A stretch of 59,599 nt of DNA from Dysgonomonas sp. UBA7710 (GCF_002482385.1 NZ_DLFW01000002.1:365536-425134); one strand, 5' to 3'; counted from the stretch's first letter, positions 17,574-26,924 are shown. Numbers and translations: made by a program. The notes: generated by a model not told the origin, from the letters alone.

Positions 17574-18557
17574 ATGATATTAGAATTTGATCAAAATAAA
17601 AGCAAGGTTCGTCAGTTGTCAGATGCGATTCGGACTGCTATTTCGAGTGGGGAGTTTAAGGAAGGTGATACGCTTCCCTCTATAAATAAAATAAGCGCAA
17701 AATATAATTTGGCACGTGATACTGTATACAAAGCATTTCAGGATCTGAAGGAAAAAGGGATAATCGAATCAGCCCCGACACGAGGATATTTTGTCTCTAA
17801 TACAGTAAATAATATTTTTGTGCTGCTTGATATATTCGGCCCTTATAAAGAGAATTTTTATAAAGAACTGACCGCGAATCTCCCATTGAATTATAGGCTG
17901 GATTTGTATTTCCATCATTATAATAAGCGCTCATTCAATAATATAATCCAGGATAGTGTGGGGCGTTACGACCTTTATCTTATAACCAATCTTCAGAATG
18001 ATGTTTACTCGGAAGTCCTCGATCGTTTGGATAATACAAAAGTATTGCTGGTAGACTTAGGAAAGTTTAAGAAAGATAAGTTTTCGTATGTGTGCCAGGG
18101 TTTTGATACGACTTTATATGATTGTCTGACATCAGGTCTGGATAAATTCAGTAAATATAAAGAGATTTGTCTGGTATTTAATGCCAAGTCTGAGCATCCC
18201 AAGAGCTGTATTCCTTATTTTGAACAGTTTTGTATGGATAATAATTTTGCTTATAATATTATTACGCGGGATTTGAATTCATTTGATATTGTTCCCGGCA
18301 CTGCTTATATTGCCGTTCGTCATATAGATATGATTCAGATTGTTAAAACATGTCGCCTGCAGAATTATGAATTAGGTAGAGATGTCGGCTTGGTGACAAT
18401 GAATGATGCTCCTATGCTGGAGGTCATTGAAAATGGAATAAGCGTTATTTCTACAAACTTTAAGCAGATGGGCAAAATTGCGGCTGAATATATAAAAACA
18501 AGGCAAAAAGTTCAGGTTTATATTCCTACGCAACTGATATTAAGAGGTTCTTTATAA
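17574..18557 (+). CDS. GntR-family transcriptional regulator with LacI-like sugar-binding C-terminus
   Basis: A 327-residue cytoplasmic protein. The N-terminal 70 residues are a GntR winged helix (IRTAISSGEFKEGDTLPSINKISAKYNLARDTVYKAFQDLKEKGIIES). From about residue 78 a periplasmic-binding-protein fold follows (IFVLLDIFGPYKENFY, GLVTMNDAPMLEVIENGISVISTNF), as in LacI/GntR hybrids such as the Bacteroides fucose regulator FucR (from memory). It probably binds a monosaccharide or sugar acid released in the cell, so it would sense a degradation product rather than an oligosaccharide. It stands between the divergent arms and beside the fucI-type gene. Pentamer arrays at its own promoter, the SusCD promoter and the GH138 promoter are candidate targets. 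Confidence 0.88.
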   Translation: MILEFDQNKSKVRQLSDAIRTAISSGEFKEGDTLPSINKISAKYNLARDTVYKAFQDLKEKGIIESAPTRGYFVSNTVNNIFVLLDIFGPYKENFYKELTANLPLNYRLDLYFHHYNKRSFNNIIQDSVGRYDLYLITNLQNDVYSEVLDRLDNTKVLLVDLGKFKKDKFSYVCQGFDTTLYDCLTSGLDKFSKYKEICLVFNAKSEHPKSCIPYFEQFCMDNNFAYNIITRDLNSFDIVPGTAYIAVRHIDMIQIVKTCRLQNYELGRDVGLVTMNDAPMLEVIENGISVISTNFKQMGKIAAEYIKTRQKVQVYIPTQLILRGSL

Positions 18558-18567
18558 GAAGAACCTC
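18544..18567 (+). terminator. Hairpin overlapping the regulator stop codon
   Basis: GAGGTTCTT (18544-18552) pairs perfectly with AAGAACCTC (18559-18567) across a 6-nt loop; the TAA stop lies in the loop side. It is followed by CATTGTTTAA rather than a clean T-run, so it may be a terminator or an attenuator that separates the regulator from the GH2 gene 41 nt further on. Confidence 0.6.
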
Positions 18568-18607
18568 CATTGTTTAACCTCAACCTCGATATTAAAGTGT
18601 CCTTACC

Positions 18608-21208
18608 ATGATACGTGCATATATCCTAATTTTATTTATCAGTTTAATTTTTAATACGAATATATCAGCGGGAAACTATCAGCCGGATTTTTCTGTTGCC
18701 GGATTTTATTCATTGGAGAAATCCGGACGGGAAGTTTATGACTTTAATGTTGGCTGGAGGTTTTTTAGAGGTGATATATCCGGAGCCGAAAAGATAGACT
18801 TTGATGATAGCCGGTGGGATGTGGTATCCACACCGCATACGGTTCAGTTGATGCCTGCTGAGGCCAGTGGAAGCCGTAATTATCAGGGGATAGCATGGTA
18901 TCGTAAGCACTTTACATTAGATAATTCCTTGGAGGGGAAATTGATTAATATATACTTTGAGGCTGCAATGGGAAAATCCATAGTTTACCTCAATGGTAAA
19001 AAAGTAGAAGAACATCTTGGTGGATATTTACCCTTTAGTATCGAACTGACTCAATATGGCGTAAAAACAGGCGATAAATGCGTTATTGCGGTCTTTGTCG
19101 ATAATTCTGACGATAAGAATTATCCTCCCGGGAAAAAACAAACAACCCTGGATTTTACATATCATGGAGGTATATACCGCGATGTATGGATGATTGCTAC
19201 ATCTAAAGTGCATATTACAGACCCGAATAAAGCGGATAAAGTAGCCGGAGGCGGAGTTTTTGTCCAATATGGTGAGATAACAAAAAAGAAAGCGGAAGTT
19301 CTGATTTATACTGATATTGCCAATACCTTAACATCCAATCAGTCTGTAACTGTAGAGAATCAACTAATAGACCCTTCCGGTAAAGTTATAAAAAAGCTGT
19401 CTAACAAAATAACATTACGAAAAGGAGAAGAAAAGCAGATAACTCAGAAGATTGTTGTTGACAATCCTGTTCTTTGGTCTCCCGACAGTCCTTCATTGTA
19501 TAAAGTTGCCACCCGTGTTTTAGCTTCCGGCGGAACTTCTCTCGATGGAGGGATAACCCGGATTGGCATACGGAAAATCGAATTCAGGGGAAAAGATGGT
19601 CTGTGGCTTAACGGCGAATTATCCGAACGGTTAATCGGTGGGAATCGGCATCAGGATTTTGCTTATGTCGGCAATGCGATGCCTAATAGCCAGCATTGGA
19701 AAGATGCAAAAAAGCTCAGGGATGCAGGTTGCCGTATAATCAGGGTTGCCCATTATCCACAGGACCCTTCGTTTATGGATGCGTGTGACGAATTGGGTAT
19801 GTTTGTTATCGTAGCAACTCCCGGCTGGCAATACTGGAATAAAGACCCCCGATTTGCCGGGCTGGTTTATGACGATATACGTAATATGATTCGTCGCGAC
19901 AGGAATCATACATCTGTCTTGATGTGGGAGCCTGTCTTAAATGAGACTCGTTTTCCATTGGAGTTTTCTTTGAAAGTAAGAGAGATTACGCAAACTGAAT
20001 ATCCGGGTGCAGCCTGCGTGGCCGATCATCATTCGGCCGGCGTTGCTGATAATTATGAAGTGGTGTATGGTTGGCCAAAAGATGTGGGCAATTTTAAACA
20101 ATGCATTTTTACCCGCGAATTTGGAGAGAATGTTGATGATTGGTATGCTCATAATACAAATAACAGAGCATCAAGAAGCTGGGGAGAAGGCCCGCTTCTG
20201 ACGCAGGCTCTTCAACTGGCAATAGCATATGATGAGATGTATCCCAAAGACAGGCAGTTTATCGGAGGGGCACTCTGGCATCCTTTCGATCATCAGAGAG
20301 GCTATCATCCCGATCCGTATTGGGGCGGTATAATGGATGCTTTTCGCCAGCCGAAATATTCATATTATATGTTTAAGAGCCAGGTAAGTGCTTTGTTAAA
20401 GCACCCGTTTTCGGAGACAGGGCCGATGGTCTTTATTGCGCATGAAATATCTCCATTTTCAAGTCCGGATGTTACGGTATTTACTAACTGTGACGAGGTA
20501 AGGCTAATAATGTATGGGACAGATACCTTAGTACAAAAGGTGGTACGCCGGCAATATGGTATGCCTAATCCTCCTGTTACATTTAAGAATGTGTATGATT
20601 TCAATAAAATGAGGATTTATCCATATGTAGAAAAGCAATGGCAGAAAGTAACGTTTGTTGCAGAAGGCCTGATTGATGGTAAGGTGGTTTGCAGTACAAA
20701 GAAAATGCCCTCGAGGAGATCCTCCAAATTGAGGCTTTCTCTTGATAATGAAGGGCAGGGTTTAATTGCAAATGCATCTGATTTTATTCCTGTAATTTGT
20801 GAGGTCACAGATGATGAGGGAAATGTGAGAAGACTGGCAAAAGAACAAATATTGTTTACAGTGACAGGAGAGGGTGAAATAATCGGAGATGAAATAATAG
20901 GAGCAAATCCGCGAGCCGTAGAATTTGGCTCTGCACCGGTACTCATCCGTTCAACTTTGAATCCGGGAAAAATTAAAGTTCATGCCCGTGTTTTGTTCGA
21001 AGGCGAGCATGCCCCGACTCCAGCCGTAATAGAATTTGAAAGTGTTGCTCCCAAGCACCGGCTGATATATTCGGAAAAGCCGCAGGTAAATCAAAACTCG
21101 ATTTATTCCGGTACATATAAACGGCAAATGTCCGAGGACGAAAAACAAAAAACACTGAATGAGGTTGAATTGCAACAAACCGAATTTGGTGAGAAGAAAG
21201 GCGAATAA
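18608..21208 (+). CDS. GH2 family exo-beta-glycosidase
   Basis: An exported 866-residue protein (signal peptide ending near NISAG). It has a GH2 sugar-binding domain (about 40-200: FNVGWRFFRGD, WYRKHFTLD, HGGIYRDVWM), an Ig domain (about 210-325), a TIM barrel (about 330-610), then C-terminal Ig-like domains. The acid/base pair is LNE (Glu446) in MWEPVLNETR, and the likely nucleophile is Glu504 in TREFGEN. The family cleaves beta-galactosides, glucuronides, galacturonides or mannosides; the substrate cannot be read. It differs clearly from the three other GH2 domains in the window. Hairpins on both sides suggest it can be expressed apart from its neighbours. Confidence 0.85.
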   Translation: MIRAYILILFISLIFNTNISAGNYQPDFSVAGFYSLEKSGREVYDFNVGWRFFRGDISGAEKIDFDDSRWDVVSTPHTVQLMPAEASGSRNYQGIAWYRKHFTLDNSLEGKLINIYFEAAMGKSIVYLNGKKVEEHLGGYLPFSIELTQYGVKTGDKCVIAVFVDNSDDKNYPPGKKQTTLDFTYHGGIYRDVWMIATSKVHITDPNKADKVAGGGVFVQYGEITKKKAEVLIYTDIANTLTSNQSVTVENQLIDPSGKVIKKLSNKITLRKGEEKQITQKIVVDNPVLWSPDSPSLYKVATRVLASGGTSLDGGITRIGIRKIEFRGKDGLWLNGELSERLIGGNRHQDFAYVGNAMPNSQHWKDAKKLRDAGCRIIRVAHYPQDPSFMDACDELGMFVIVATPGWQYWNKDPRFAGLVYDDIRNMIRRDRNHTSVLMWEPVLNETRFPLEFSLKVREITQTEYPGAACVADHHSAGVADNYEVVYGWPKDVGNFKQCIFTREFGENVDDWYAHNTNNRASRSWGEGPLLTQALQLAIAYDEMYPKDRQFIGGALWHPFDHQRGYHPDPYWGGIMDAFRQPKYSYYMFKSQVSALLKHPFSETGPMVFIAHEISPFSSPDVTVFTNCDEVRLIMYGTDTLVQKVVRRQYGMPNPPVTFKNVYDFNKMRIYPYVEKQWQKVTFVAEGLIDGKVVCSTKKMPSRRSSKLRLSLDNEGQGLIANASDFIPVICEVTDDEGNVRRLAKEQILFTVTGEGEIIGDEIIGANPRAVEFGSAPVLIRSTLNPGKIKVHARVLFEGEHAPTPAVIEFESVAPKHRLIYSEKPQVNQNSIYSGTYKRQMSEDEKQKTLNEVELQQTEFGEKKGE

Positions 21209-21227
21209 ACTGATATTTAATATAATT

Positions 21228-21269
21228 GGGCTGGTTCTTCGTGAAAGAAGAGCCACACCTCATTTTTAC
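21228..21269 (+). terminator. Imperfect terminator-like hairpin after the GH2 gene
   Basis: GGCT and TTCTT arms at 21229-21239 pair with AAGAA and AGCC at 21245-21254, followed by CACACCTCATTTTT. The stem has one small internal mismatch. It would partly separate the GH2 gene from the isomerase operon starting at 21314. Confidence 0.5.
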
Positions 21270-21313
21270 AGATAAAACAATCCTCAACTTAGTGGATTAA
21301 AAAATATAATATC

Positions 21314-23089
21314 ATGAAGAATAATGAGTATCCAAAAATTGGTATACGTCCGATTATTGACGGACGCAGGAAAGGAATAAGAGAATCGTTGGAAGGAACA
21401 ACCATGAATATGGCTAAGAATGTAGCCGGATTCTATGCTGAAAATCTTCGTTATCCCGATGGAAGCCCGGTTGAATGTATTATTGCAGATACCTGTATTG
21501 GTGGTGTAAAAGAAGCGGCTAACTGTGCCGAAAAGTTCAAAAGGAATAATGTAGGGCTGACTTTGTCGGTAACTCCATGCTGGTGTTACGGTTCCGAAAC
21601 TATCGATATGGACCCGCTTATCCCGAAAGCGATCTGGGGATTTAACGGGACAGAACGTCCGGGTGCTGTTTATCTGGCAGCGGCGCTGGCAGCGCATAAT
21701 CAAAAAGGCTTGCCTACGTTTGGCATTTACGGACATGATGTGCAGGATTTGGGTGATATGTCTATTCCGGAAGATGTGCAGGAAAAATTATTACGTTTCG
21801 CTAAAGCCGGATTGGCTGTCGCTATTATGCGCGGCAAGTCTTATCTGGCAATCGGAAGTGTATCTATGGGGATAGCGGGTTCTATCGTTAATCCTGAATT
21901 TTTACAGGAATATTTAGGCTTGCGTTCCGAGTTTGTAGACTCTTCGGAGATTCTCCGCCGTATACAACTCGAAATATATGACAAAGACGAGTATAAAAAG
22001 GGCTTGGAATGGACTATAAAAAATTGTGCTGTAAATGAAGGTGATGATTATAATCCTGAACATTTGAAGCGTTCCCGTCAACAAAAAGATAAGGACTGGG
22101 AATTTGTTGTCAAGATGACTCTGATTATGAGAGACCTGATGATAGGTAATGATAAACTTCATAAAATAGGCTATTCCGAAGAAGCGATGGGGCATAATGC
22201 CATTGCCGGAGGATTTCAGGGACAGCGTCAGTGGACGGACTTTTTACCGAACGGAGATTTTTCGGAGGCAATCCTTAATTCTTCTTTCGACTGGAATGGA
22301 ATACGTGAGCCATTTGCTTTTGCAACGGAAGATGACCATTTGAATGGTATAAGCATGTTATTTGGTAAATTACTGACGAATACAGCACAGATATTTGCCG
22401 ATGTCAGAACATACTGGAGTCCGGCATCTATCCAACGGGTTACAGGCTGGAAGCCGGAAGGAGTATTGGCTGATGGCGCAATTCACCTAATTAACTCGGG
22501 TTCTTGTACCTTGGATGGTACAGGTCGTCAAAGCGAAGATGGAAAGCCTGTAATGAAACCTTTCTGGAAGATAAATCAGGAAGAAGTAGATAAGATGCTG
22601 GGTGCTACCAAATGGTATCCTGCTTCGCTCGAATACTTCAGGGGAGGAGGCTATTCTTCTAAATTTCTGACCGAACCCGGAATGCCTGTTACTATGTGCA
22701 GGATTAATCTTGTGAAAGGTATTGGGCCTGTATTGCAGATCGCGGAAGGGGTGACAGCTACTTTCCCGCAGGAAGTATTCGACAAAATAGATAAACGCAC
22801 GGATAAGACATGGCCGAGCACATTCTTTGTTCCCCGGCTTACCGGAAAAGGTCATTTTAAAGATGTATATTCAGTAATGAATTATTGGGGCGCTAATCAT
22901 GGCGCTATAAGCTATGGTCACATTGGTGCCGACCTGATATCATTAGCCTCTATGCTTTCAATTCCTGTATGTATGCATAATGTAGACGAGGATAGAATAT
23001 TCCGTCCATCATCATGGGCTGCATTCGGCTCGGATGCAGAAGGTTCCGATTACAGAGCCTGTGAAGCATACGGCCCTTTATATAAATAA
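21314..23089 (+). CDS. fucI: L-fucose isomerase family protein (L-fucose / D-arabinose isomerase)
   Basis: A 591-residue cytoplasmic protein of full FucI length. The start (PKIGIRPIIDGRRKGIRESLEGTTM) and the metal-site region (FATEDDHLNGI with its Glu, then AQIFADVRTYW with its Asp, and the C-terminal NHGAISYGHIGADL His region) are typical. FucI interconverts L-fucose and L-fuculose, and also D-arabinose and D-ribulose. The usual partners (FucP of the FHS family, fuculokinase, fuculose-phosphate aldolase) are absent. Instead it sits with a sugar-acid-type MFS carrier and a DapA-family aldolase. This fits D-arabinose made from Kdo at least as well as L-fucose; L-fucose or L-galactose from RG-II remain possible substrates. 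Confidence 0.93.
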   Translation: MKNNEYPKIGIRPIIDGRRKGIRESLEGTTMNMAKNVAGFYAENLRYPDGSPVECIIADTCIGGVKEAANCAEKFKRNNVGLTLSVTPCWCYGSETIDMDPLIPKAIWGFNGTERPGAVYLAAALAAHNQKGLPTFGIYGHDVQDLGDMSIPEDVQEKLLRFAKAGLAVAIMRGKSYLAIGSVSMGIAGSIVNPEFLQEYLGLRSEFVDSSEILRRIQLEIYDKDEYKKGLEWTIKNCAVNEGDDYNPEHLKRSRQQKDKDWEFVVKMTLIMRDLMIGNDKLHKIGYSEEAMGHNAIAGGFQGQRQWTDFLPNGDFSEAILNSSFDWNGIREPFAFATEDDHLNGISMLFGKLLTNTAQIFADVRTYWSPASIQRVTGWKPEGVLADGAIHLINSGSCTLDGTGRQSEDGKPVMKPFWKINQEEVDKMLGATKWYPASLEYFRGGGYSSKFLTEPGMPVTMCRINLVKGIGPVLQIAEGVTATFPQEVFDKIDKRTDKTWPSTFFVPRLTGKGHFKDVYSVMNYWGANHGAISYGHIGADLISLASMLSIPVCMHNVDEDRIFRPSSWAAFGSDAEGSDYRACEAYGPLYK

Positions 23090-23112
23090 GATAAACCCCA
23101 GGAAATATTCTC

Positions 23113-24354
23113 ATGAAAGGCAAAAAGGCGTACCCCTGGCTGGTCGTAGCGATGTTATGGTTTGTTGCTCTGCTGAACTATATGGACAGGCAGATGCTGT
23201 CTACCATGCGTCCTGCTATGATGGAAGATATTTCGGAATTGGTATCGGCAGCTAATTTTGGGCGTTTAATGGCCATATTCTTATGGATATATGCTTTTAT
23301 GAGTCCGTTATCGGGCATTATTGCAGACCGTCTGAACCGTAAATGGCTTATTGTAGGAAGTTTATTTACGTGGTCGGCTGTTACCTTACTGATGGGATAT
23401 GCTACTTCGTTTGATCAATTGTATATTTTACGTGCGGTTATGGGGATAAGTGAAGCCTTTTATATTCCTGCGGGATTGTCACTAATAGCTGATTATCATC
23501 AAGGAAAAACCCGTTCGCTTGCAGTTGGTTTTCATACTACGGGAGTTTACTTAGGACAGGCATTGGGCGGCTTTGGTGCTGTTGTGGCCGGTAGTTTCTC
23601 GTGGCAGATGACATTTCATACATTCGGACTGACAGGTATCATATATTGTATTGTACTTATATTGTTTTTGAAAGAACATAAAGCATACACAGTAAAACCG
23701 GAAGAAAAGAAATCTATTAAGAAAGAATTCTCAGCTATGCTCAAAGGCTTGGGGATACTGTTTGGTAATATCTCTTTTTGGGTTATATTATTCTACTTTT
23801 CGGCTCCGAGTTTGCCGGGCTGGGCAACTAAAAACTGGTTGCCGACACTATTCTCCACCAGTCTGAATATTGATATGGAAGATGCAGGGCCAATGGCTAC
23901 TATTACTATTGCTATGGCTTCGTTGGTTGGCGTGCTTATCGGTGGGTATTTATCGGATAAATGGGTACAGCAAAATATCAAAGGGCGTATTTATACGGGA
24001 GTTATTGGTTTAGCTTTAACGCTGCCTGCCCTTTTATTACTGGCTTTCGGTAATAGCCTGGTTATTATTGTTGCCGGAGCCATTTTCTTTGGCTTTGGTT
24101 TTGGTATGTTTGATGTAAACAATATGCCGATCCTTTGTCAGTTTGTCTCCCCTCGTTACAGGGCAACAGGCTATGGATTATTGAATTTAGCCGGAATTTC
24201 AGCCGGAGCCGTGATAACGAATGTTCTTGGAAAATCGGCCGATGCCGGAAATATGGGGCGTGACTTTGCCCTTTTAGCCATAGTTGTCCTTATTGCAATT
24301 ATTTTGCAATTGACGATATTGAAGCCTACAGCTATAAATAAAACAGATGATTAA
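23113..24354 (+). CDS. MFS transporter, ACS (anion/sugar acid) type
   Basis: A 413-residue inner-membrane protein with about 12 hydrophobic segments. The N-terminal LNYMDRQMLSTMRPAM and the loop IIADRLNRKWLIVGS are typical of the anion:cation symporter branch of the MFS that carries hexuronates, glucarate and related acids, and not of FucP. It starts 23 nt after fucI and ends 32 nt before the aldolase, so the three are one unit. RG-II releases several acidic sugars (Kdo, DHA, aceric acid, galacturonic and glucuronic acid), and one of these is the likely cargo. Substrate is inferred from the branch and neighbours only. Confidence 0.88.
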   Translation: MKGKKAYPWLVVAMLWFVALLNYMDRQMLSTMRPAMMEDISELVSAANFGRLMAIFLWIYAFMSPLSGIIADRLNRKWLIVGSLFTWSAVTLLMGYATSFDQLYILRAVMGISEAFYIPAGLSLIADYHQGKTRSLAVGFHTTGVYLGQALGGFGAVVAGSFSWQMTFHTFGLTGIIYCIVLILFLKEHKAYTVKPEEKKSIKKEFSAMLKGLGILFGNISFWVILFYFSAPSLPGWATKNWLPTLFSTSLNIDMEDAGPMATITIAMASLVGVLIGGYLSDKWVQQNIKGRIYTGVIGLALTLPALLLLAFGNSLVIIVAGAIFFGFGFGMFDVNNMPILCQFVSPRYRATGYGLLNLAGISAGAVITNVLGKSADAGNMGRDFALLAIVVLIAIILQLTILKPTAINKTDD

Positions 24355-24386
24355 ATATTTATTCTATAAGATAAATTGAAAATATA

Positions 24387-25313
24387 ATGAACTCAAATAA
24401 TCCAATTTTCCAACTAAAGGGAATTGTCCCTCCAATGATAACTCCGTTAACAGATACTGACACGCTGGATGTGAAAGGTGTTAATAATCTGGTAGAGCAT
24501 CTTATATCGGGAGGTGTAAGCGGTATTTTTATTTTAGGGACTACCGGCGAGGCCCAGCACCTTAGTATCAATATCAAGAAAGAACTCATCAAACATACTT
24601 GTCTGGCTGTGAATGGACGCGTGCCTGTTCTTGTCGGCATAACAGATACTTCGGTGTATGAAAGTATAAAACTTGCCGGGTTTGCTGCTGAATATAAGGC
24701 TGCTGCTCTGGTTGCCGCGCCTCCTTATTATTTTGCCTTGGGGCAGCCCGAACTGATTGAATACTATGAATTGCTGGCAGATAAATGCCCGCTTCCATTG
24801 TATCTGTATAATATGCCTTCGCATACGAAGACAATGATTGAACCTGATACCGTTCTGGCGTTATCGCAACATAAGAATATAATCGGATTGAAAGATAGTT
24901 CTGCCAATGGCGTATATTTCTGTAAATTACTGACATTGTTCAGAGACCATCCCGAATTCGGGTTATTCGTAGGCCCTGAAGAAATGATGGCTTCTGTTGT
25001 ATTGGTTGGCGCACACGGAGGAGTTTCGGGGGGTGCGAATGTTTACCCCCGGATATTTGTAGATGTATATAATGCAGCAGCAGAAAAGAATGTGGATAAA
25101 ACTATTGAATTGCAGGATAAGATGATGGCTGTGAGTAAAGAGTTATATGGTATCGGACGTTTCGGTTCCAGTTATATCAAAGGTATTAAAACGGCACTTG
25201 CATTGAAAGGTATTTGCAGCGATTTTCTGGCTCAGCCTTTTAATTTATTTAAAGACCCTGAAAAGGAGAAAGTTAAGTCTGCTGTCGCTAAGTTAGATAA
25301 TCTGTTAAAATAG
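24387..25313 (+). CDS. DapA/NanA-family class I aldolase (candidate 2-keto-3-deoxy sugar acid aldolase)
   Basis: A 308-residue cytoplasmic TIM barrel of the dihydrodipicolinate synthase family. GTTGE at 51-55 binds the keto-acid carboxylate, Tyr141 (LYNMP) is the proton shuttle and Lys169 (IIGLKDSS) is the Schiff-base lysine. Members make or split 2-keto acids at pyruvate: lysine synthesis, sialic acid, KDG and similar. Its place in a catabolic PUL operon, 32 nt after an acid transporter, argues against lysine synthesis. In an RG-II locus Kdo and DHA are the obvious 2-keto-3-deoxy substrates; Kdo cleavage would give pyruvate and D-arabinose, a FucI substrate. The substrate is inference. Confidence 0.9.
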   Translation: MNSNNPIFQLKGIVPPMITPLTDTDTLDVKGVNNLVEHLISGGVSGIFILGTTGEAQHLSINIKKELIKHTCLAVNGRVPVLVGITDTSVYESIKLAGFAAEYKAAALVAAPPYYFALGQPELIEYYELLADKCPLPLYLYNMPSHTKTMIEPDTVLALSQHKNIIGLKDSSANGVYFCKLLTLFRDHPEFGLFVGPEEMMASVVLVGAHGGVSGGANVYPRIFVDVYNAAAEKNVDKTIELQDKMMAVSKELYGIGRFGSSYIKGIKTALALKGICSDFLAQPFNLFKDPEKEKVKSAVAKLDNLLK

Positions 25314-25326
25314 AGAACATTTACGA

Positions 25327-26913
25327 ATGAAAAAAATACTACTGTTTACCATTGTTTTTATTCTGTTCATAGCCTCCAAAGCTGAAACTATTAATATGCA
25401 AAGCTTTGGGGCTAAGGCAGATGGCAACGTATCCAACACTGCTGTTATTAAGAAGGCGATAGACAAGCTTTCCCAAAACGGTGGAGGTACATTGTTTTTC
25501 CCTGCAGGTACATATCTTACAGGGCCTATTGTATTGAAAAGTAATATAACTATTGACATAGAAGCAGGTGCGACGATTAAGTTTACCGATGATATGTCGG
25601 AGTATATTCCTTTTGTAGAAATGCGTTATGAAGGTGTGGTGATGAAGAGTTTCTGCCCTTTGTTTTATGCATACGAACAAGAGAATATTACTATCAAAGG
25701 AGAAGGCACCATCGACGGAAACGGGAAAAAGTGGTGGTACGGAACATTTGCTATCGAAGGCGCGTATAAAGACGAAACCTTTAGGAAAGAACTGGAAGGG
25801 TACCGGCAAATGTGGGAGAAAGAAAATCCCGGTTTTACAGTTGAAGAAAATTCGGACTGGAAGCGTACATTGGATAAACGTTTTTTTCGTCCGCCATTGA
25901 TGCAACCTTATAAATGCAAGGGTTTTAAGGTGGAAGGAGTAACAATTATAAATTCCCCGTTCTGGACTATCAACCCCGAATTTTGCGAAAATGTAAGCGT
26001 TCTCGGAGTTACTATAAACAATCCGGACGCACCGAATACAGACGGTATCAACCCGTCGTCATGCCGAAATGTGATAATCGCCAATTGCCATATAACAGTA
26101 GGGGATGATTGCATCACATTGAAGTCGGGACGCGATTTGCAGGGACGCCGGTATGCTACTCCTTGTGAAAACATAACAATAACAAACTGTGTAATGCTTG
26201 CAGGACATGGAGGTGTCGTTATAGGGAGCGAAATGTCGGGCGATGTGCGTAAAGTGACTATCTCTAACTGTGTATTCGATGGTACGGATAGGGGTATTCG
26301 CATGAAATCAACCAGAGGCCGTGGCGGTATTGTCGAGGAAATACGGGTGAGCAATATTGTAATGAAAAATATTCCAAGGGAAGCTATAACCCTGAACCTG
26401 TTCTATTCTAATGTTCCGGCCGAGCCTTTATCAGAACGGACTCCGATTTTCCGTAATATTCATATATCGGGTCTTACAGGTTCGGATGTGAACATGGCTT
26501 GTACTGTTTTGGGAATAGAAGAAGCCCCTATATCAGACATTACATTCACTGATATTAATATAGCTGCAAAAACGGGTTTCGAAATAAACAAGGCTAAGAA
26601 TATAACATTGAATAATGTCAGAATCGCGACTGAAATAGGCGCTGCGTTCAAAATAAGCGAGTCTTCCAACCTGCGTATCAATAATATTTATAATCCTAAA
26701 CCATTGCAGGATAAACCTGTATTGGAAGTAGCCGATGTGAAAGATATGTTTATTCAGGGATGTTTTCCTGAAACCGGTAGCCGGTCTTTTATAAAACTGG
26801 ATGGAAGTCTGACTGATAATATCATTTTGAAGAATAACTATTTGGAGCGATTGGCTATGCCTGTTGATAAGGGGGCGGGACTGAATAAGTCGGCGAATAT
26901 TGTAATGCAATAG
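25327..26913 (+). CDS. GH28 polygalacturonase family enzyme
   Basis: An exported 528-residue right-handed beta-helix with all GH28 motifs: NTDG (Asp239), GDDC (Asp260, Asp261), GHG (His294) and RMK (325-327). It cleaves alpha-1,4-galacturonic acid links by inversion. Long insertions at about 130-190 are in keeping with exo-acting pectin enzymes. It follows the aldolase by 13 nt and precedes the esterase by 11 nt. The same GH28-esterase pairing occurs in B. thetaiotaomicron as BT1018-BT1017 (from memory), where both act on the backbone. Here it would trim the galacturonan backbone once side chains are removed. Confidence 0.92.
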   Translation: MKKILLFTIVFILFIASKAETINMQSFGAKADGNVSNTAVIKKAIDKLSQNGGGTLFFPAGTYLTGPIVLKSNITIDIEAGATIKFTDDMSEYIPFVEMRYEGVVMKSFCPLFYAYEQENITIKGEGTIDGNGKKWWYGTFAIEGAYKDETFRKELEGYRQMWEKENPGFTVEENSDWKRTLDKRFFRPPLMQPYKCKGFKVEGVTIINSPFWTINPEFCENVSVLGVTINNPDAPNTDGINPSSCRNVIIANCHITVGDDCITLKSGRDLQGRRYATPCENITITNCVMLAGHGGVVIGSEMSGDVRKVTISNCVFDGTDRGIRMKSTRGRGGIVEEIRVSNIVMKNIPREAITLNLFYSNVPAEPLSERTPIFRNIHISGLTGSDVNMACTVLGIEEAPISDITFTDINIAAKTGFEINKAKNITLNNVRIATEIGAAFKISESSNLRINNIYNPKPLQDKPVLEVADVKDMFIQGCFPETGSRSFIKLDGSLTDNIILKNNYLERLAMPVDKGAGLNKSANIVMQ

Positions 26914-26924
26914 TATTGAGAGAT

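Noticed and set aside
21314..23089. Ordinary L-fucose catabolic operon
   Set aside because: No fuculokinase, fuculose-phosphate aldolase or FucP accompanies the isomerase; L-fucose use is possible but not the best reading of the neighbours.
24387..25313. Lysine-pathway dihydrodipicolinate synthase (dapA)
   Set aside because: The fold and key residues fit the whole family, but the operon of a sugar-acid carrier and isomerase in a pectin locus argues for a catabolic aldolase.
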